Source of the DNA: Corynebacterium afermentans subsp. lipophilum
GTDB taxonomy: Bacteria > Actinomycetota > Actinomycetes > Mycobacteriales > Mycobacteriaceae
Length of the DNA: 64,000 nt
Direction of reading: 5' to 3'
Assembly: GCF_030408375.1 (NCBI RefSeq)
Contig: NZ_CP046530.1
Coordinates: 1-64,000 of the forward strand
The notes beneath the pieces are model-generated. The model worked only from the letters and a program-made list of their open reading frames with translations, did no database searches and was not told the DNA's origin. The number at the start of each line of letters is the position of its first letter. Positions within the stretch are counted from its first letter, which is position 1. Both the position numbers and the translations under genes were made by a program. Positions 47,453-56,800 of the stretch are shown piece after piece.

Positions 47453-48907
47453 CTACTCTGCTCCTTCCACGGGTGCGGGGGCGGCGGGTGCTGCGCGCAA
47501 CACGGCGCGTCCGATCGGTCCGGCGACTTGGCCGCCGGTAGCGGCCTCGCCGAGGTTGCCGCCGTTTTTTACCACCACGGCAACGGCGACGTCCTTGGCC
47601 GGGTCGAACGCCACGTACCACACGTGCGGGGCGGCGCCTTCGGCGTGCTCGGCCGTGCCGGTCTTAGAGGCGAAGCCGTTGCCGTCGTAGCCGAAGGTCC
47701 ACCGCTCGGACGCGAACATCAAGTCCGTGATCGTTGCGGCTTCTTGTTCCGTTACGGCCTCGTTCAGCTCCACCGGCTCGGTTTCGTGCAGGACTTTGCC
47801 GTCGGCGTTGCGCACCTGCCGCACCACGTGCGGTTCCATGCGCTTGCCCTTATTCGCGATGGTCGCAGACATCATCGCCGCCTGCAGCGCAGTCATGGTC
47901 ACGTCGCGCTGGCCGATGGCGGACTGCGCCACCTCGGCCCCGCCGGGCAGCTCGCCCAGCGAGCCGGCGGCGTTGGGCAGGCCCAGGTTGTAGCGCTCGC
48001 CGACGCCGAAGCGGGCGGCGGCGTCGCGCAGCGCATCCGGGCCCATAGCAAGGCCCATCTGTACGAACGCGGTGTTGCAGGACAGGGCGAACGCGGTGCG
48101 CAGCGGCACCTGTCCGCCACCGGCGCAGGCCTGGCCGCCGTAGTTGGTCAGCGGGATGTTGTCCGTGCCCGGCAGGATCGTCTGCGCCTCGCCGGTCAGC
48201 GGCGACTCCGGCGTGAAGCCGTTGCGCAGGCCCGCGGCGGTGGTGACGATCTTGAAAATCGAGCCCGGTGGCAGCTGCTCCTGCGCCGCGTGGTTTAGCA
48301 GCGGATTCGCGGGGTTGCCGGTGGCTTCGGCCCAGGCGCCCTCGGCGGTCGCCGGGTTGGCAATGCCGTTGGGGTCGAAGCTGGGGGTCGAGGCCATGGA
48401 GAGCACTTCGCCTGTCGACGCCCTCACGGCCACCACCGCACCATCAAAGCCCGGTTTGGCCAGCTGGTCGTACGAGAAGGCCTGCAGGTTCGGGTCCAGG
48501 GTCAGGTCGACGGTGTCGCCCTTTTTGCCGTCCTCGAGACCGGTGCGCAAGAAACGCGAGGCGGTGCCGGAGTCGCCGGTGAGATCGCCGTTGTAGGTGG
48601 CCTCCATCTGGGAGGTGCCGAACTGGTCGGAGACAAAACCGACGATGGGCGCGAACGAGAACGGCATGTTGGGGTAGGCGCGCTGGTAGAAGCCGGTTTC
48701 CTCGTCGCGGTGGCTTTGGGCCAGCACGGTCTCGCCCGCGACGATGTCGCCGCGGTTGGTGCGCTTGAGGTCCATGAGGATGCGGGAGTTGTGCTGGTTC
48801 TGTGCGTACTCGTCTTCGCGCAGGCCCTGGACCACGGTGAAGTTGACCAGTAGTGCCGCGATCATCAGCAGCGCGACCACGGCGCCGTAGCGGATGGACT
48901 TGTTCAT
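47453..48907 (-). CDS. pbpA: Penicillin-binding transpeptidase PbpA
   Basis: PbpA crosslinks peptidoglycan in division and growth. The 484-residue product has one N-terminal membrane helix (VALLMIAALLVNFTVV), a dimerisation domain with RTNRGDIV, and a transpeptidase domain with Ser216-xx-Lys219 (SIFK), Ser276-Cys-Asn278 (SCN) and Lys415-Thr-Gly417 (KTG). It is a class B enzyme paired with the glycosyltransferase RodA; the two genes overlap by four bases (ATGA). Both are controlled by the kinases encoded downstream. Confidence 0.96.
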   Translation of the reverse strand: MNKSIRYGAVVALLMIAALLVNFTVVQGLREDEYAQNQHNSRILMDLKRTNRGDIVAGETVLAQSHRDEETGFYQRAYPNMPFSFAPIVGFVSDQFGTSQMEATYNGDLTGDSGTASRFLRTGLEDGKKGDTVDLTLDPNLQAFSYDQLAKPGFDGAVVAVRASTGEVLSMASTPSFDPNGIANPATAEGAWAEATGNPANPLLNHAAQEQLPPGSIFKIVTTAAGLRNGFTPESPLTGEAQTILPGTDNIPLTNYGGQACAGGGQVPLRTAFALSCNTAFVQMGLAMGPDALRDAAARFGVGERYNLGLPNAAGSLGELPGGAEVAQSAIGQRDVTMTALQAAMMSATIANKGKRMEPHVVRQVRNADGKVLHETEPVELNEAVTEQEAATITDLMFASERWTFGYDGNGFASKTGTAEHAEGAAPHVWYVAFDPAKDVAVAVVVKNGGNLGEAATGGQVAGPIGRAVLRAAPAAPAPVEGAE

Positions 48908-50256
48908 CGTGCACCCACCGCCTCAGGACGCGCGGTGCCGGCGGCCACGGCGTCGTAGTTCGCGGGGCGGTTGGCGCTGTTGGAGATGCGCAGCAACAGG
49001 CCCAACAGGATGTAGTTGGCCATCACAGACGAGCCGCCGGCGGACATGAACGGGGTGGTCAGGCCCGTCATGGGCAGCATGGCGGACACGCCGCCGGCGA
49101 CCACGAAGATCTGGATGACAATGGTCAGCGCCAACCCGGACGCGAGCAGCTTGCCGTAGGAGTCGCGCGCCTGCATGGCGGTGCGGAAGCCGCGGGTGAT
49201 AAACACCGCGAACAGGCACAGCACTGCGGCGATGCCGACAAAGCCCAGCTCTTCGCCGATGGCGGCCAGGATGTAGTCGGAGTGCGCCACGGGCACCAGT
49301 TCCGGGTGGCCGTAGCCCAGACCGGTGCCGGTGATGCCGCCCCAGCTCAGGCTGATCAGGGCGTTGGCGGGCTGGTTGCCAATGCCGTCGAAGTCCGCGA
49401 ACGGGTCGATGAAGTTGGACACGCGCTCCTGGATCTTGGAGCTGACCTGGTAGACGGCGTAGCCGCCAACGGCCACCAAGCCCACGCCGATGAACAGCCA
49501 GGACGCGCGGCCGGTGGCGAAGTAGACCATGCCCAGCACGGTGGCGAATAGCAGAAGCGCCGGGCCGAAGTCGTTGGAGATGGCCATGATCAAAATCGCG
49601 ATCGCCCACACCATAAGAATCGGGGCGAGGTCGCGGAGGCGCGGGAAGGTCATGCCCAAAAAGCGCTTGCCGGCCACGGTGAACAGGGCGCGCTTCTGGG
49701 CCAAAAGTTGGGCGAAGAAGATCAGCAGCAGGATCTTGGAGAACTCGCCCGGCTGGATGGAAAACGGGCCCAGCCACAGCCAGATGCGCGCTTCCTCGTA
49801 GCCCGGGGGTTGCGGCCACACCAGCGGCAGGGCCAACAGGATCAGGCCCACCAGGCCCAGCAGGTAGGAGTAGCGCGACAGGGATTTGTGGTCGCGGATG
49901 ACAATCAGGGTCAGCACCATCAGCCCCACGCCGACCAACGACCACAGCATCTGGCGCTCCGCCAGCGGCCCGTAGCCGGGGCGCTCGGCCAGGTCGAGGC
50001 GGTAGATCATGACCAGGCCGACGGCGTTGAGCAGCGCGACTACAGGCAACATCACCTGGTCCGCGTACGGCGCCAGAAAAGCGATGGCCACGTGCGCGAT
50101 GGCGTAGACGCCCATGAATCCGCCGATGATGTAGAGCATTTCGGTGGACAGGGTGCGCCCTTGGCTCGTCTCTAAGCCGAAGAGCATGAGCGCAAGGAGC
50201 CCTGTGGCGAACAACAGGAGGAGCAGCTCGCGGCTGCGGGATACTAGGCGGCTCAT
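48904..50256 (-). CDS. rodA: SEDS glycosyltransferase RodA/FtsW family
   Basis: RodA polymerises lipid II into glycan strands and works with PbpA. The 450-residue product has about ten membrane helices and the SEDS segments ARIWLWLGPFSIQPGEFSKI and GLTTPFMSAGGSS. Both ends overlap neighbours by ATGA (pstP upstream, pbpA downstream). It is the RodA-like member of the kinase cluster; FtsW proper is expected elsewhere. Confidence 0.95.
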   Translation of the reverse strand: MSRLVSRSRELLLLLFATGLLALMLFGLETSQGRTLSTEMLYIIGGFMGVYAIAHVAIAFLAPYADQVMLPVVALLNAVGLVMIYRLDLAERPGYGPLAERQMLWSLVGVGLMVLTLIVIRDHKSLSRYSYLLGLVGLILLALPLVWPQPPGYEEARIWLWLGPFSIQPGEFSKILLLIFFAQLLAQKRALFTVAGKRFLGMTFPRLRDLAPILMVWAIAILIMAISNDFGPALLLFATVLGMVYFATGRASWLFIGVGLVAVGGYAVYQVSSKIQERVSNFIDPFADFDGIGNQPANALISLSWGGITGTGLGYGHPELVPVAHSDYILAAIGEELGFVGIAAVLCLFAVFITRGFRTAMQARDSYGKLLASGLALTIVIQIFVVAGGVSAMLPMTGLTTPFMSAGGSSVMANYILLGLLLRISNSANRPANYDAVAAGTARPEAVGAR

Positions 50257-51608
50257 CGCACCTCCCGGCAGGTGTCTTCCTCGGCGCTCTTCTTGTCCGT
50301 GCAGGCCGGCAGCGCCTCATCCGCCAACTCATTCAGCTTGGCTAATACGTCGTCGTAGGAGCCGGTGACGTCTTCGACCTCGCGCTTGTCCTTGGGCAAA
50401 TCGGAGGTGGAGAAGATGCTGCAATCGCCCGGTTTGGAGTCCTTGGAAATCACGCGCAAATCGCCCTTGGTGTTCAGGCAGGCGCGCTGGATGTTCTCGG
50501 TTTTGGTGTCCGCGAACAGGTTGTCGCGGGTGGTGTGCTGCACCACAAACTCGCCGGAGTCCTGCACCTTTAGCGCGTACTCGTCGGTGGCGCGGGACTG
50601 CGACCACAGCACGCCCGCCACCGCGAGCACCAGCAGAAGCACCAGCGTTGCGACGACCCAAGGCCATACCGACGACGGCTGCTTCTTCCCGCCGCCGCTA
50701 GTGTGGTCCTCCTCGTCGTCGGAAGCGTCCGCGTCCTGGAGCTTTGCCCGGTTGTGGTCCGGGGTGATGGTCTCGGACTTGCGCAACAGCGCTGCGGCGC
50801 GGGACGCCGCGGAGTCCGGGTGGGAGGACTCGTAGCCCGGGTCCAGCGCGCCGGCCTTGACCACGGCGTGGTTCTCGCGGGCGTTGTTCTCGGTGGCCTC
50901 CACGACCTCCGCCACCACGACGGTGACGTTGTCCGGCCCGCCGGAGCGCAGCGCCAGCTCGATCAGGCGGTTCGCCGCCATCTCCGGGGTGCCGTCGCCG
51001 AGCGCGAGCTGGATGGTCTGCTGGGTTACCGGGTCGCTCAACCCGTCGGAGCACAGCAGCACGCGGTCACCCGGCTGGACCTGGATCAGCTCCAGGTGCG
51101 GCTCCACGGCCCGGCCGGTGTACGCCTTCAAGATCAGGGACTTCTGCGGGTGCGAGGAGACGTCCTCGGGCGCGAGTTTGCCGCCGTCCACCAGCGACTG
51201 GACAAAGGTGTCGTCGACGGTGAGCTGCCGCAGTTCGCCGTCGCGAAGCAGATAGCCCCTGGAATCGCCCACGTGGATCAGGCCGAGCTCGCGGCCGTTG
51301 AACATCGTCGCGGTCAGGGTGGTGCCCATGCCGGCCTGCTCGGGGTGCTCGGCCACAGACGCCTCGATGGAGGCGTTGCCGTCCTCGGCCGCCGCGCCCA
51401 GAAGCGCGAGCATGTCGGCGTCCTCGGGGTCGCGGTCCAGGTGCTCCATGTGCTCGACCATGAGCTGGCTGGCCACCTCGCCGGCGGCGTGGCCGCCCAT
51501 GCCGTCCGCAAGCACCAGCAGGTGCGGGCCCGCGTACGCGGAGTCCTCGTTGTTGCCGCGGACCAGGCCGCGGTCGGACACGGCCACGAAATCTAGCGCG
51601 AGCTTCAC
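50253..51608 (-). CDS. pstP: PP2C-family Ser/Thr phosphatase PstP
   Basis: PstP removes phosphates added by PknA and PknB. The 451-residue product has the PP2C metal motifs GNNEDS, ADGMGGHAAG, GDSRGYLLR, CSDGLSD and GGPDNVTVV in order in the first ~235 residues. A linker, one membrane helix (VVATLVLLLVLAVAGVLW, about 318-335) and an extracytoplasmic domain with a Cys pair follow. The start is GTG at 51608, overlapping the fhaB stop as GTGA. Confidence 0.96.
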   Translation of the reverse strand: MKLALDFVAVSDRGLVRGNNEDSAYAGPHLLVLADGMGGHAAGEVASQLMVEHMEHLDRDPEDADMLALLGAAAEDGNASIEASVAEHPEQAGMGTTLTATMFNGRELGLIHVGDSRGYLLRDGELRQLTVDDTFVQSLVDGGKLAPEDVSSHPQKSLILKAYTGRAVEPHLELIQVQPGDRVLLCSDGLSDPVTQQTIQLALGDGTPEMAANRLIELALRSGGPDNVTVVVAEVVEATENNARENHAVVKAGALDPGYESSHPDSAASRAAALLRKSETITPDHNRAKLQDADASDDEEDHTSGGGKKQPSSVWPWVVATLVLLLVLAVAGVLWSQSRATDEYALKVQDSGEFVVQHTTRDNLFADTKTENIQRACLNTKGDLRVISKDSKPGDCSIFSTSDLPKDKREVEDVTGSYDDVLAKLNELADEALPACTDKKSAEEDTCREVR

Positions 51609-52054
51609 GGCATCAGCCTCACAATCGTGCGTCCCATCTTCATGTCCGTGCCCACGGTCACCCGCTCAGGCTGATCAATGCGCACCCCGTTGACGAAGGT
51701 GCCGTTGCGCGAATCCAGGTCCTCCACGAACCAGTCGCTGCCCCTGCGGAACAGGCGCGCGTGGCGCGAGGAGGCGAAATCGTCGCCCAGCTGGAAATCG
51801 TTGTCTCCCGCTCTGCCAACAGTCAAGTCTTCTAAGCTGGCAATTTCCATGTGGGAGCCTTGCAGCGGCCCCTCAACTACCGCAAGGGTGCGCGCTTTCT
51901 CCCTGGGGGCGGGGGCGGAGGCACTTGCTTGACGACGCACCGCGCCACCCGCCGACACCACATCCTTCCTCTGCGTCCACATCACCAGGAAAATGAACAC
52001 CCAGAGCAAGGCCAAAAGGCCGAAGCGGGCGCTGAGGATCACCGTCGAGTCCAT
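51605..52054 (-). CDS. fhaB: FHA-domain membrane protein FhaB (FipA)
   Basis: The 149-residue product has one N-terminal membrane helix (RFGLLALLWVFIFLVMW) and a C-terminal FHA domain (VGRAGDNDFQL, SSRHARLF, SRNGTFVNG) that binds phosphothreonine. In relatives it recruits division proteins under PknA/PknB control. ATG at 52054 has AAGGG upstream. It overlaps pstP by four bases; the previous gene fhaA ends 10 bases upstream. Confidence 0.93.
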   Translation of the reverse strand: MDSTVILSARFGLLALLWVFIFLVMWTQRKDVVSAGGAVRRQASASAPAPREKARTLAVVEGPLQGSHMEIASLEDLTVGRAGDNDFQLGDDFASSRHARLFRRGSDWFVEDLDSRNGTFVNGVRIDQPERVTVGTDMKMGRTIVRLMP

Positions 52055-52064
52055 GGCATCCCTT

Positions 52065-52949
52065 CTACGGGCGGAAATATTCGGTGCTGGGGTGCGCCAC
52101 CGAGTCCGTGAACTCCGGCTGGTTGGCGCTGGCCTGCGGCTGGTCCTCGCCGCCGATGATGCGGACCTCAATGCTGGAATGACCCAGCGTGATCACGTCG
52201 CCGTCCGCGAGCATCCAGTTCTCCACCGGCTCGTCGTTGACCGTCGTGCCGTTGGTGGACTGCAGATCCACCAGCACCGCCACCTGGCCGTCCCAGGTGA
52301 TCTCCGCGTGCTGGCGCGAGACGCCGGTGTCCGGCAGGCGGAAGTCCGAGTCGTTGGAGCGGCCCAGAATGTTGGAGCCCTCGTGCACCAGGTAGGTGCG
52401 CGACGAGCCGTCTTGAAGCAGCAGGCTCACCGTGGCCGCATCGGTGTCGGCAGCGGCCTGCGGCTGGTTGGCGTTAGGTTCGGACATTGCATCCTCCTTC
52501 AATTGCGAGCGCGAGGCCTTGCGCTTCTTCGGCTCCGCCACAATGGCGTCGAAGCCGCTGACCACATCCGGCATGGTGTCGATATACGAGGACACCCGGA
52601 GCTGGCCAGTGCGCAAACCCGACTCCTCCGCGATACGCACAACAACAGGGCCGTCGAGGAACCACTGCTTGTTGCGCACGTAGCGCATAAGTTGATCGGC
52701 GAGGTCCACAGGAAGATCGCGGTTCTGCGACAGGTTCTCCAAGTCCTTCGAAGACACACCCACCGCGTACACGTTCGGGGCGACATACTCGTCCCTGTCC
52801 GTAACCACCAGCGAGTCCTGGGCTTCTTGCTTGACCAGCTCCTCAACCTCTTCAGGCACAACCTTGCCGCCGAAGAGCGCCGCCATGGAATTGTCCAAGC
52901 CGCGCTGCAGGGAACTATCCAGCTTTGCCAGCCTGTCCATCACTGCCAT
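52065..52949 (-). CDS. fhaA: FHA-domain protein FhaA
   Basis: The 294-residue product has an N-terminal DUF3662 domain (about 1-125), a charged linker (about 130-190), and a C-terminal FHA domain with GRSNDSDFRLPD, SRQHAEI and STNGTTVND. FhaA binds phosphorylated PknB and MviN-type partners in relatives. ATG at 52949 has AGGAGG upstream. It is the first gene of the unit; a TATACT box on the minus strand (52998-53003) may be its -10. Confidence 0.94.
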   Translation of the reverse strand: MAVMDRLAKLDSSLQRGLDNSMAALFGGKVVPEEVEELVKQEAQDSLVVTDRDEYVAPNVYAVGVSSKDLENLSQNRDLPVDLADQLMRYVRNKQWFLDGPVVVRIAEESGLRTGQLRVSSYIDTMPDVVSGFDAIVAEPKKRKASRSQLKEDAMSEPNANQPQAAADTDAATVSLLLQDGSSRTYLVHEGSNILGRSNDSDFRLPDTGVSRQHAEITWDGQVAVLVDLQSTNGTTVNDEPVENWMLADGDVITLGHSSIEVRIIGGEDQPQASANQPEFTDSVAHPSTEYFRP

Positions 52950-53085
52950 TTCCTGCGCACCTCCTTTCTTCACATCAGAATTTAAGTAACCCGGACAGTA
53001 TAGGTGCCGCACCCGACACGACCTATCCGCGCAGCGTGTCGGCCCCGTTATAGATACGGGGTAAAAGGTGGTGTGCGCTGGCGAT

Positions 53086-53115
53086 TTGTAGTTTTTGTGA
53101 GGTGCGTTCTATATT
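53086..53115 (+). promoter_or_regulatory. Promoter of tRNA-Leu
   Basis: TTGTAG (53086-53091) and TATATT (53110-53115) are 18 bases apart. The tRNA starts 14 bases later. Confidence 0.7.
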
Positions 53116-53128
53116 AATCAAGTCGCCC

Positions 53129-53212
53129 GCCCGGGTGGCGGAATTGGCAGACGCGCTGGCTTCAGGTGCCAGTGTTCGCAAGAACGTGGGGGTTCAAGTC
53201 CCCCCCCGGGCA
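53129..53212 (+). tRNA. tRNA-Leu (CAG)
   Basis: The acceptor GCCCGGG pairs with CCCGGGC, with discriminator A at 53212. The anticodon loop TTCAGGT gives CAG, and a long variable arm (GTTCGCAAGAAC) marks a class II tRNA. CCA is not encoded. Confidence 0.96.
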
Positions 53213-53284
53213 CAACATGTTGTCTCGAGACACCGTTCCTACGGTGTCTCGAGATTCTTCGTTTTCGGAGTGCCCCGGGGCGGG
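53203..53284 (+). repeat. Duplicated tRNA-Leu 3' flank, copy 1
   Basis: From the last bases of tRNA-Leu (CCCCCGGGCACAA) through GTGCCCCGGGG, this ~80-base block recurs at 53649-53728. Such a tRNA-end duplication is what an integrated element leaves behind, but no integrase gene is present. Confidence 0.75.
53223..53258 (+). terminator. Terminator of tRNA-Leu
   Basis: A perfect 14-base stem (TCTCGAGACACCGT with ACGGTGTCTCGAGA) around TCCT is followed by TTCTTCGTTTTCG. The stem contains the palindrome TGTCTCGAGACA's half-sites, which recur downstream. Confidence 0.85.
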
Positions 53285-53462
53285 GTGATTAGTAGGGTTC
53301 GGAGTGGTTGTGGGGGCGAGATTCCTGTGGGATTCGGCGGACAGCTGGTTGCCCCGGGCTCGGTGGGGTGCTGCCGAGGTGGGCTGATGTGGCGTGAGGC
53401 TGTCGTGGCGTTGCTTCGCGGCCTCAGGGAAGCGCAGGCAGGGGCCATCGCTTTTCGACGAG

Positions 53463-53640
53463 CGTTCCGCTGGTGCCCGGGGCCGATGCGAACGAGGTGC
53501 GGAACGATGTCTCGTGACATGGTTTTTCGCCGCCGTGGGGCAATCCCGGCAGCAGATGTGCCCACCGGAACGATGTGGTGAGACATCCCCGCAGGATGAA
53601 CCGGAACGATCTCATGAGACATGCGGAACGATGTCACCGA
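53463..53640. repeat. Array of GGAACGAT-TCTC-GACAT palindromic units
   Basis: Units of about 22 bases start CGGAACGAT and end in a TGTCTC/GAGACA-type palindrome: near 53500-53520, 53566-53586, 53602-53622, plus a half unit at 53624-53637 and an inverted CGTTCCGC at 53463. Related sequence also lies in the two flanking repeats. The stretch 53213-53876 has no gene I can support; a minus-strand reading frame with repeated MSRDIVP-like phrases is a by-product of this array. Confidence 0.75.
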
Positions 53641-53648
53641 ACCAGACA

Positions 53649-53728
53649 CCCCCGGGCACAATGTGTTGTCTCGAGACAATCGTTCCTACGGTGTCTCGAG
53701 ATTTTCGTTTTTGAAGTGCCCCGGGGTG
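53649..53728 (+). repeat. Duplicated tRNA-Leu 3' flank, copy 2
   Basis: This is the second copy of 53203-53284, with about 88 percent match by eye. It includes a TCTCGAGACA/TGTCTCGAGA hairpin (53669-53701) followed by TTTTCGTTTTT, which could still work as a terminator 150 bases before the giant adhesin gene. Confidence 0.75.
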
Positions 53729-53876
53729 GTCAGTGGGGTTTACCCGTGAATTCTTCCAACGGTTAACAGGCGAGAGGGTGCAAGCGAAAAACCGCTCGCA
53801 AAAACCTTGCAGGTACATTGCCTCTGGATTAATGTTGCATGTGTTTCCGCTGCATAACCCCCTTGAAGGAGTCTCC

Positions 53877-56800
53877 GTGAACGACCGCAGAAAAAATGTG
53901 CCGAAGCGTAGGCAGCTTCGCAGATTCGGTACCGCCGCAGCTACGATCGCACTGGCTTTGGGCCAGGCTGTAAGTGTCGAATTGCCGACGCTCGGGGCGG
54001 CTCAAATCGCGAACGCGGCATCCTCGAACATCATCCAAAATACCGAGAATGTAGTGAAAACGAGGGTCAAAAATTCTTGGCTCGCGCTTTTTACGGTGAA
54101 TCACATAAGCGCATCGTCGGATGGGAGAATTCAGGGTTTTCGCCTAGATGCACCGCAGGGCGAAAAATTCCTCAATTCGGGAACCTACACCGTCGAAATT
54201 CAGGGGCAGGCAATCCCGATGAAAGTCGAACCATATGAGGATTCGAGTGGCAGTCACCTTTTAGCCACGCTTCCGAGCCCGGTCACCTTGAGGCAATCTG
54301 ACACCGTTTTTGTTAAATACCAGGGAAGTGATCAGGATGCGATGCCTTCTCAGATCACTGGATTTGAATATTATTTGGCGCCAGTTGCGCATAGCCGGCA
54401 ACCGCTGAACCTCACGAACGCTTCGGGCGGGGGAGACCCGCTCTTCAGCACTGAAGATGCTTGTGTAACCGGCGGCGAGGTGGAGAAGACTGATGTAACT
54501 ACGTGGATCTCCACTAGTTATTTCGGCCAGAAAACCACCACCCAAACGGCACAACGCAATCGGACGTATATCCGATACCGTGACATCGGATCTTCCGAGT
54601 TCACGGAGCTTCCAAAGGGAGACTCTGACTGGGTCTACAACTCGCTCGCGTATAACCCCGCCGACGGCTACCTCTACGCCATTTCCCAGGACAGGCCCTT
54701 AGACGGCTCAGATGCGAGTTACTGGAGTAGGAATATCGACCCGAGCCGAATCTACGGCACCCTTTTGAGGATCAGCCCAGTTACTGGCGAGGTTGCGCCT
54801 GTGGGTGAAATTAAGTTGGGTTCAAACCTGAATGACCCAATCTTTGAGCAAGACGCCCATGCTGGTTTCACCAATGGTGCTTTCGACGCCGACGGTAACT
54901 ATATTTTTGCAAACAATGCGTCAAATGGCAGTGGGCGCATTTACCGACTTTCTGGGTCTGTTGGAGAAGATAATCTATGGATCCCCTCCAACAATTCATC
55001 GTACGTCACCGCAGAAGCTACAACGCTTTCAGGAGCACGCCCCCAGAACTCCAATGACTGGGCGTTTGCCGGTCTTGAGCAAAGTAAGTTCATCTGGTCG
55101 ATTAGCTCCACTTATGATAAATCGGCACCCCGGAAACAGACGCTGTTTAGAACCGACACCGAGTCCGGAGTGACCGTTTCTTGGGATATCACCGACCTCG
55201 GTTTGCCAAACGGGGCGTACGGCAATGCATGGACCTATGGCAACGGAAATTTGGGGTTCAGTGAAAACAGCGCTGCTAAAGCGTTCGAGATTCACGTAAC
55301 GAATCCTGAGATTGAGCTCACGGGCAGTAATGACGAAAATAAGTCTCAGGTAGTGGCATCGCTTGTGGGCACGGAAGAAAATTTCCCGACCGGATACAAC
55401 AATGACGCAACTACAAACGCGTATGTGGTTGCTCAAAAGCCGTGTCCAGAGCCTGCAAACCCAGGTCTTGAACTCAAGAAGTTCATCAACGGTCGTGACG
55501 AGCACGCCCTGGTCAACGCCGGCGAGGACATGACCATCACGTACCGCATCACTAACACTGGTGCGACGCGTATAGAAGGCATCCTTCTCAAGGACCAGGT
55601 GCAAGAAAACAACACTGAACTGCAGCAGGCCGTCAACGACCAGCTGGGCTCCGACCCGTTCGATCTGGAGCCGGGGGAGTCCCGAGACGTAGAAGTTACA
55701 GTGAAGGCCCCGGTTGGCCGTCACGACAACACCGCGCGCTTGGAGGTCCCGCCGACAGTCACCCTCACGACAGTTCCGGAAGACGACGCTTCCTCTGACT
55801 CCCCGCAGCTAGAGCTGCTCAAGGAGATCAAGCGCGAGGACGAGGGCGAGGACGCATGGCGTGATGCTGAGGAGGCCGATGACGCGCTGCCGATCGGCAA
55901 GGGCGAGCGTATGCAGTTGCGTTACACCGTGCGCAACACCGGCTCAGTCGCGCTCAGTGGAGTGGACGTGGTGGACAAAGTCACCCGTCTCGACGATGGC
56001 GATGCCGACGAGTACACCAAGCTAATCAACGCCGAGCTGAAAACGGTTGGTCGCGGCCTAAAGCTGGAGCCGGGAGATGAGAAAGCCGTCGTAATTACGG
56101 TTGCGGCGCCTGGTGGCTACCACGTCAATGAAGCGTCCGCGACTGCCCAGCCAGTGACGGCGACCGAAACTGTGGTTAGCTCCGTTCCAGGAACGACGAA
56201 TGAGAACACCACGGTCCCTGGCACGTTAACTACCGAGACTACGGTAGTGGAGCGTGTGCCGAACACGCCGACCAACAAGGCGCAGTCCACTCCCACCAGC
56301 GAGGTGACCCCACCCCCCGTCGTCGAAAACCCGCAGTTCTCGGTTGAGAAGCTGAGCAACCAGTCCGCCATCAACCTGGAGCGCAACCAGGATGGCAAGT
56401 ACGCCTACACGGCGGAGTACACCATCATCGTCAGGAATGACGGCAAAGGCGACGGCGAGCACGCTGACATCTATGACGTGCCGCTGCGCGGTGTTGGTTT
56501 CGAGCTGAACTCCGTGCAGGTCGATGGCCAGGACGCGCCGCTGCAGAATGGCCGCTACAAGATTGCGGATGGTGCAGCTCTCGCAGCAGGCGAGTCCAAG
56601 ACGTTCACCGTCACCGTCTCCGGCACTATCTCCGATGCTGCGGCAGGCAACCTACCGGCTGCCTACGGCCAGTGCGACGCCACCGGCGCGGACGCGACGA
56701 AGAACTCCGGCCTGCTCAACGTAGTCAACATGGACGGCGACTCGGACGGTCCGGACAACAACATTGTCTGTACGCCGGTTGAACTGCGTCGTCTGAACAT

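Noticed and set aside
53239..53679. A 146-codon minus-strand frame with repeated MSRDIVP-like phrases
   Set aside because: The phrases come from the palindromic repeat array read in one frame. There is no start signal, and the frame spans both duplicated flanks.
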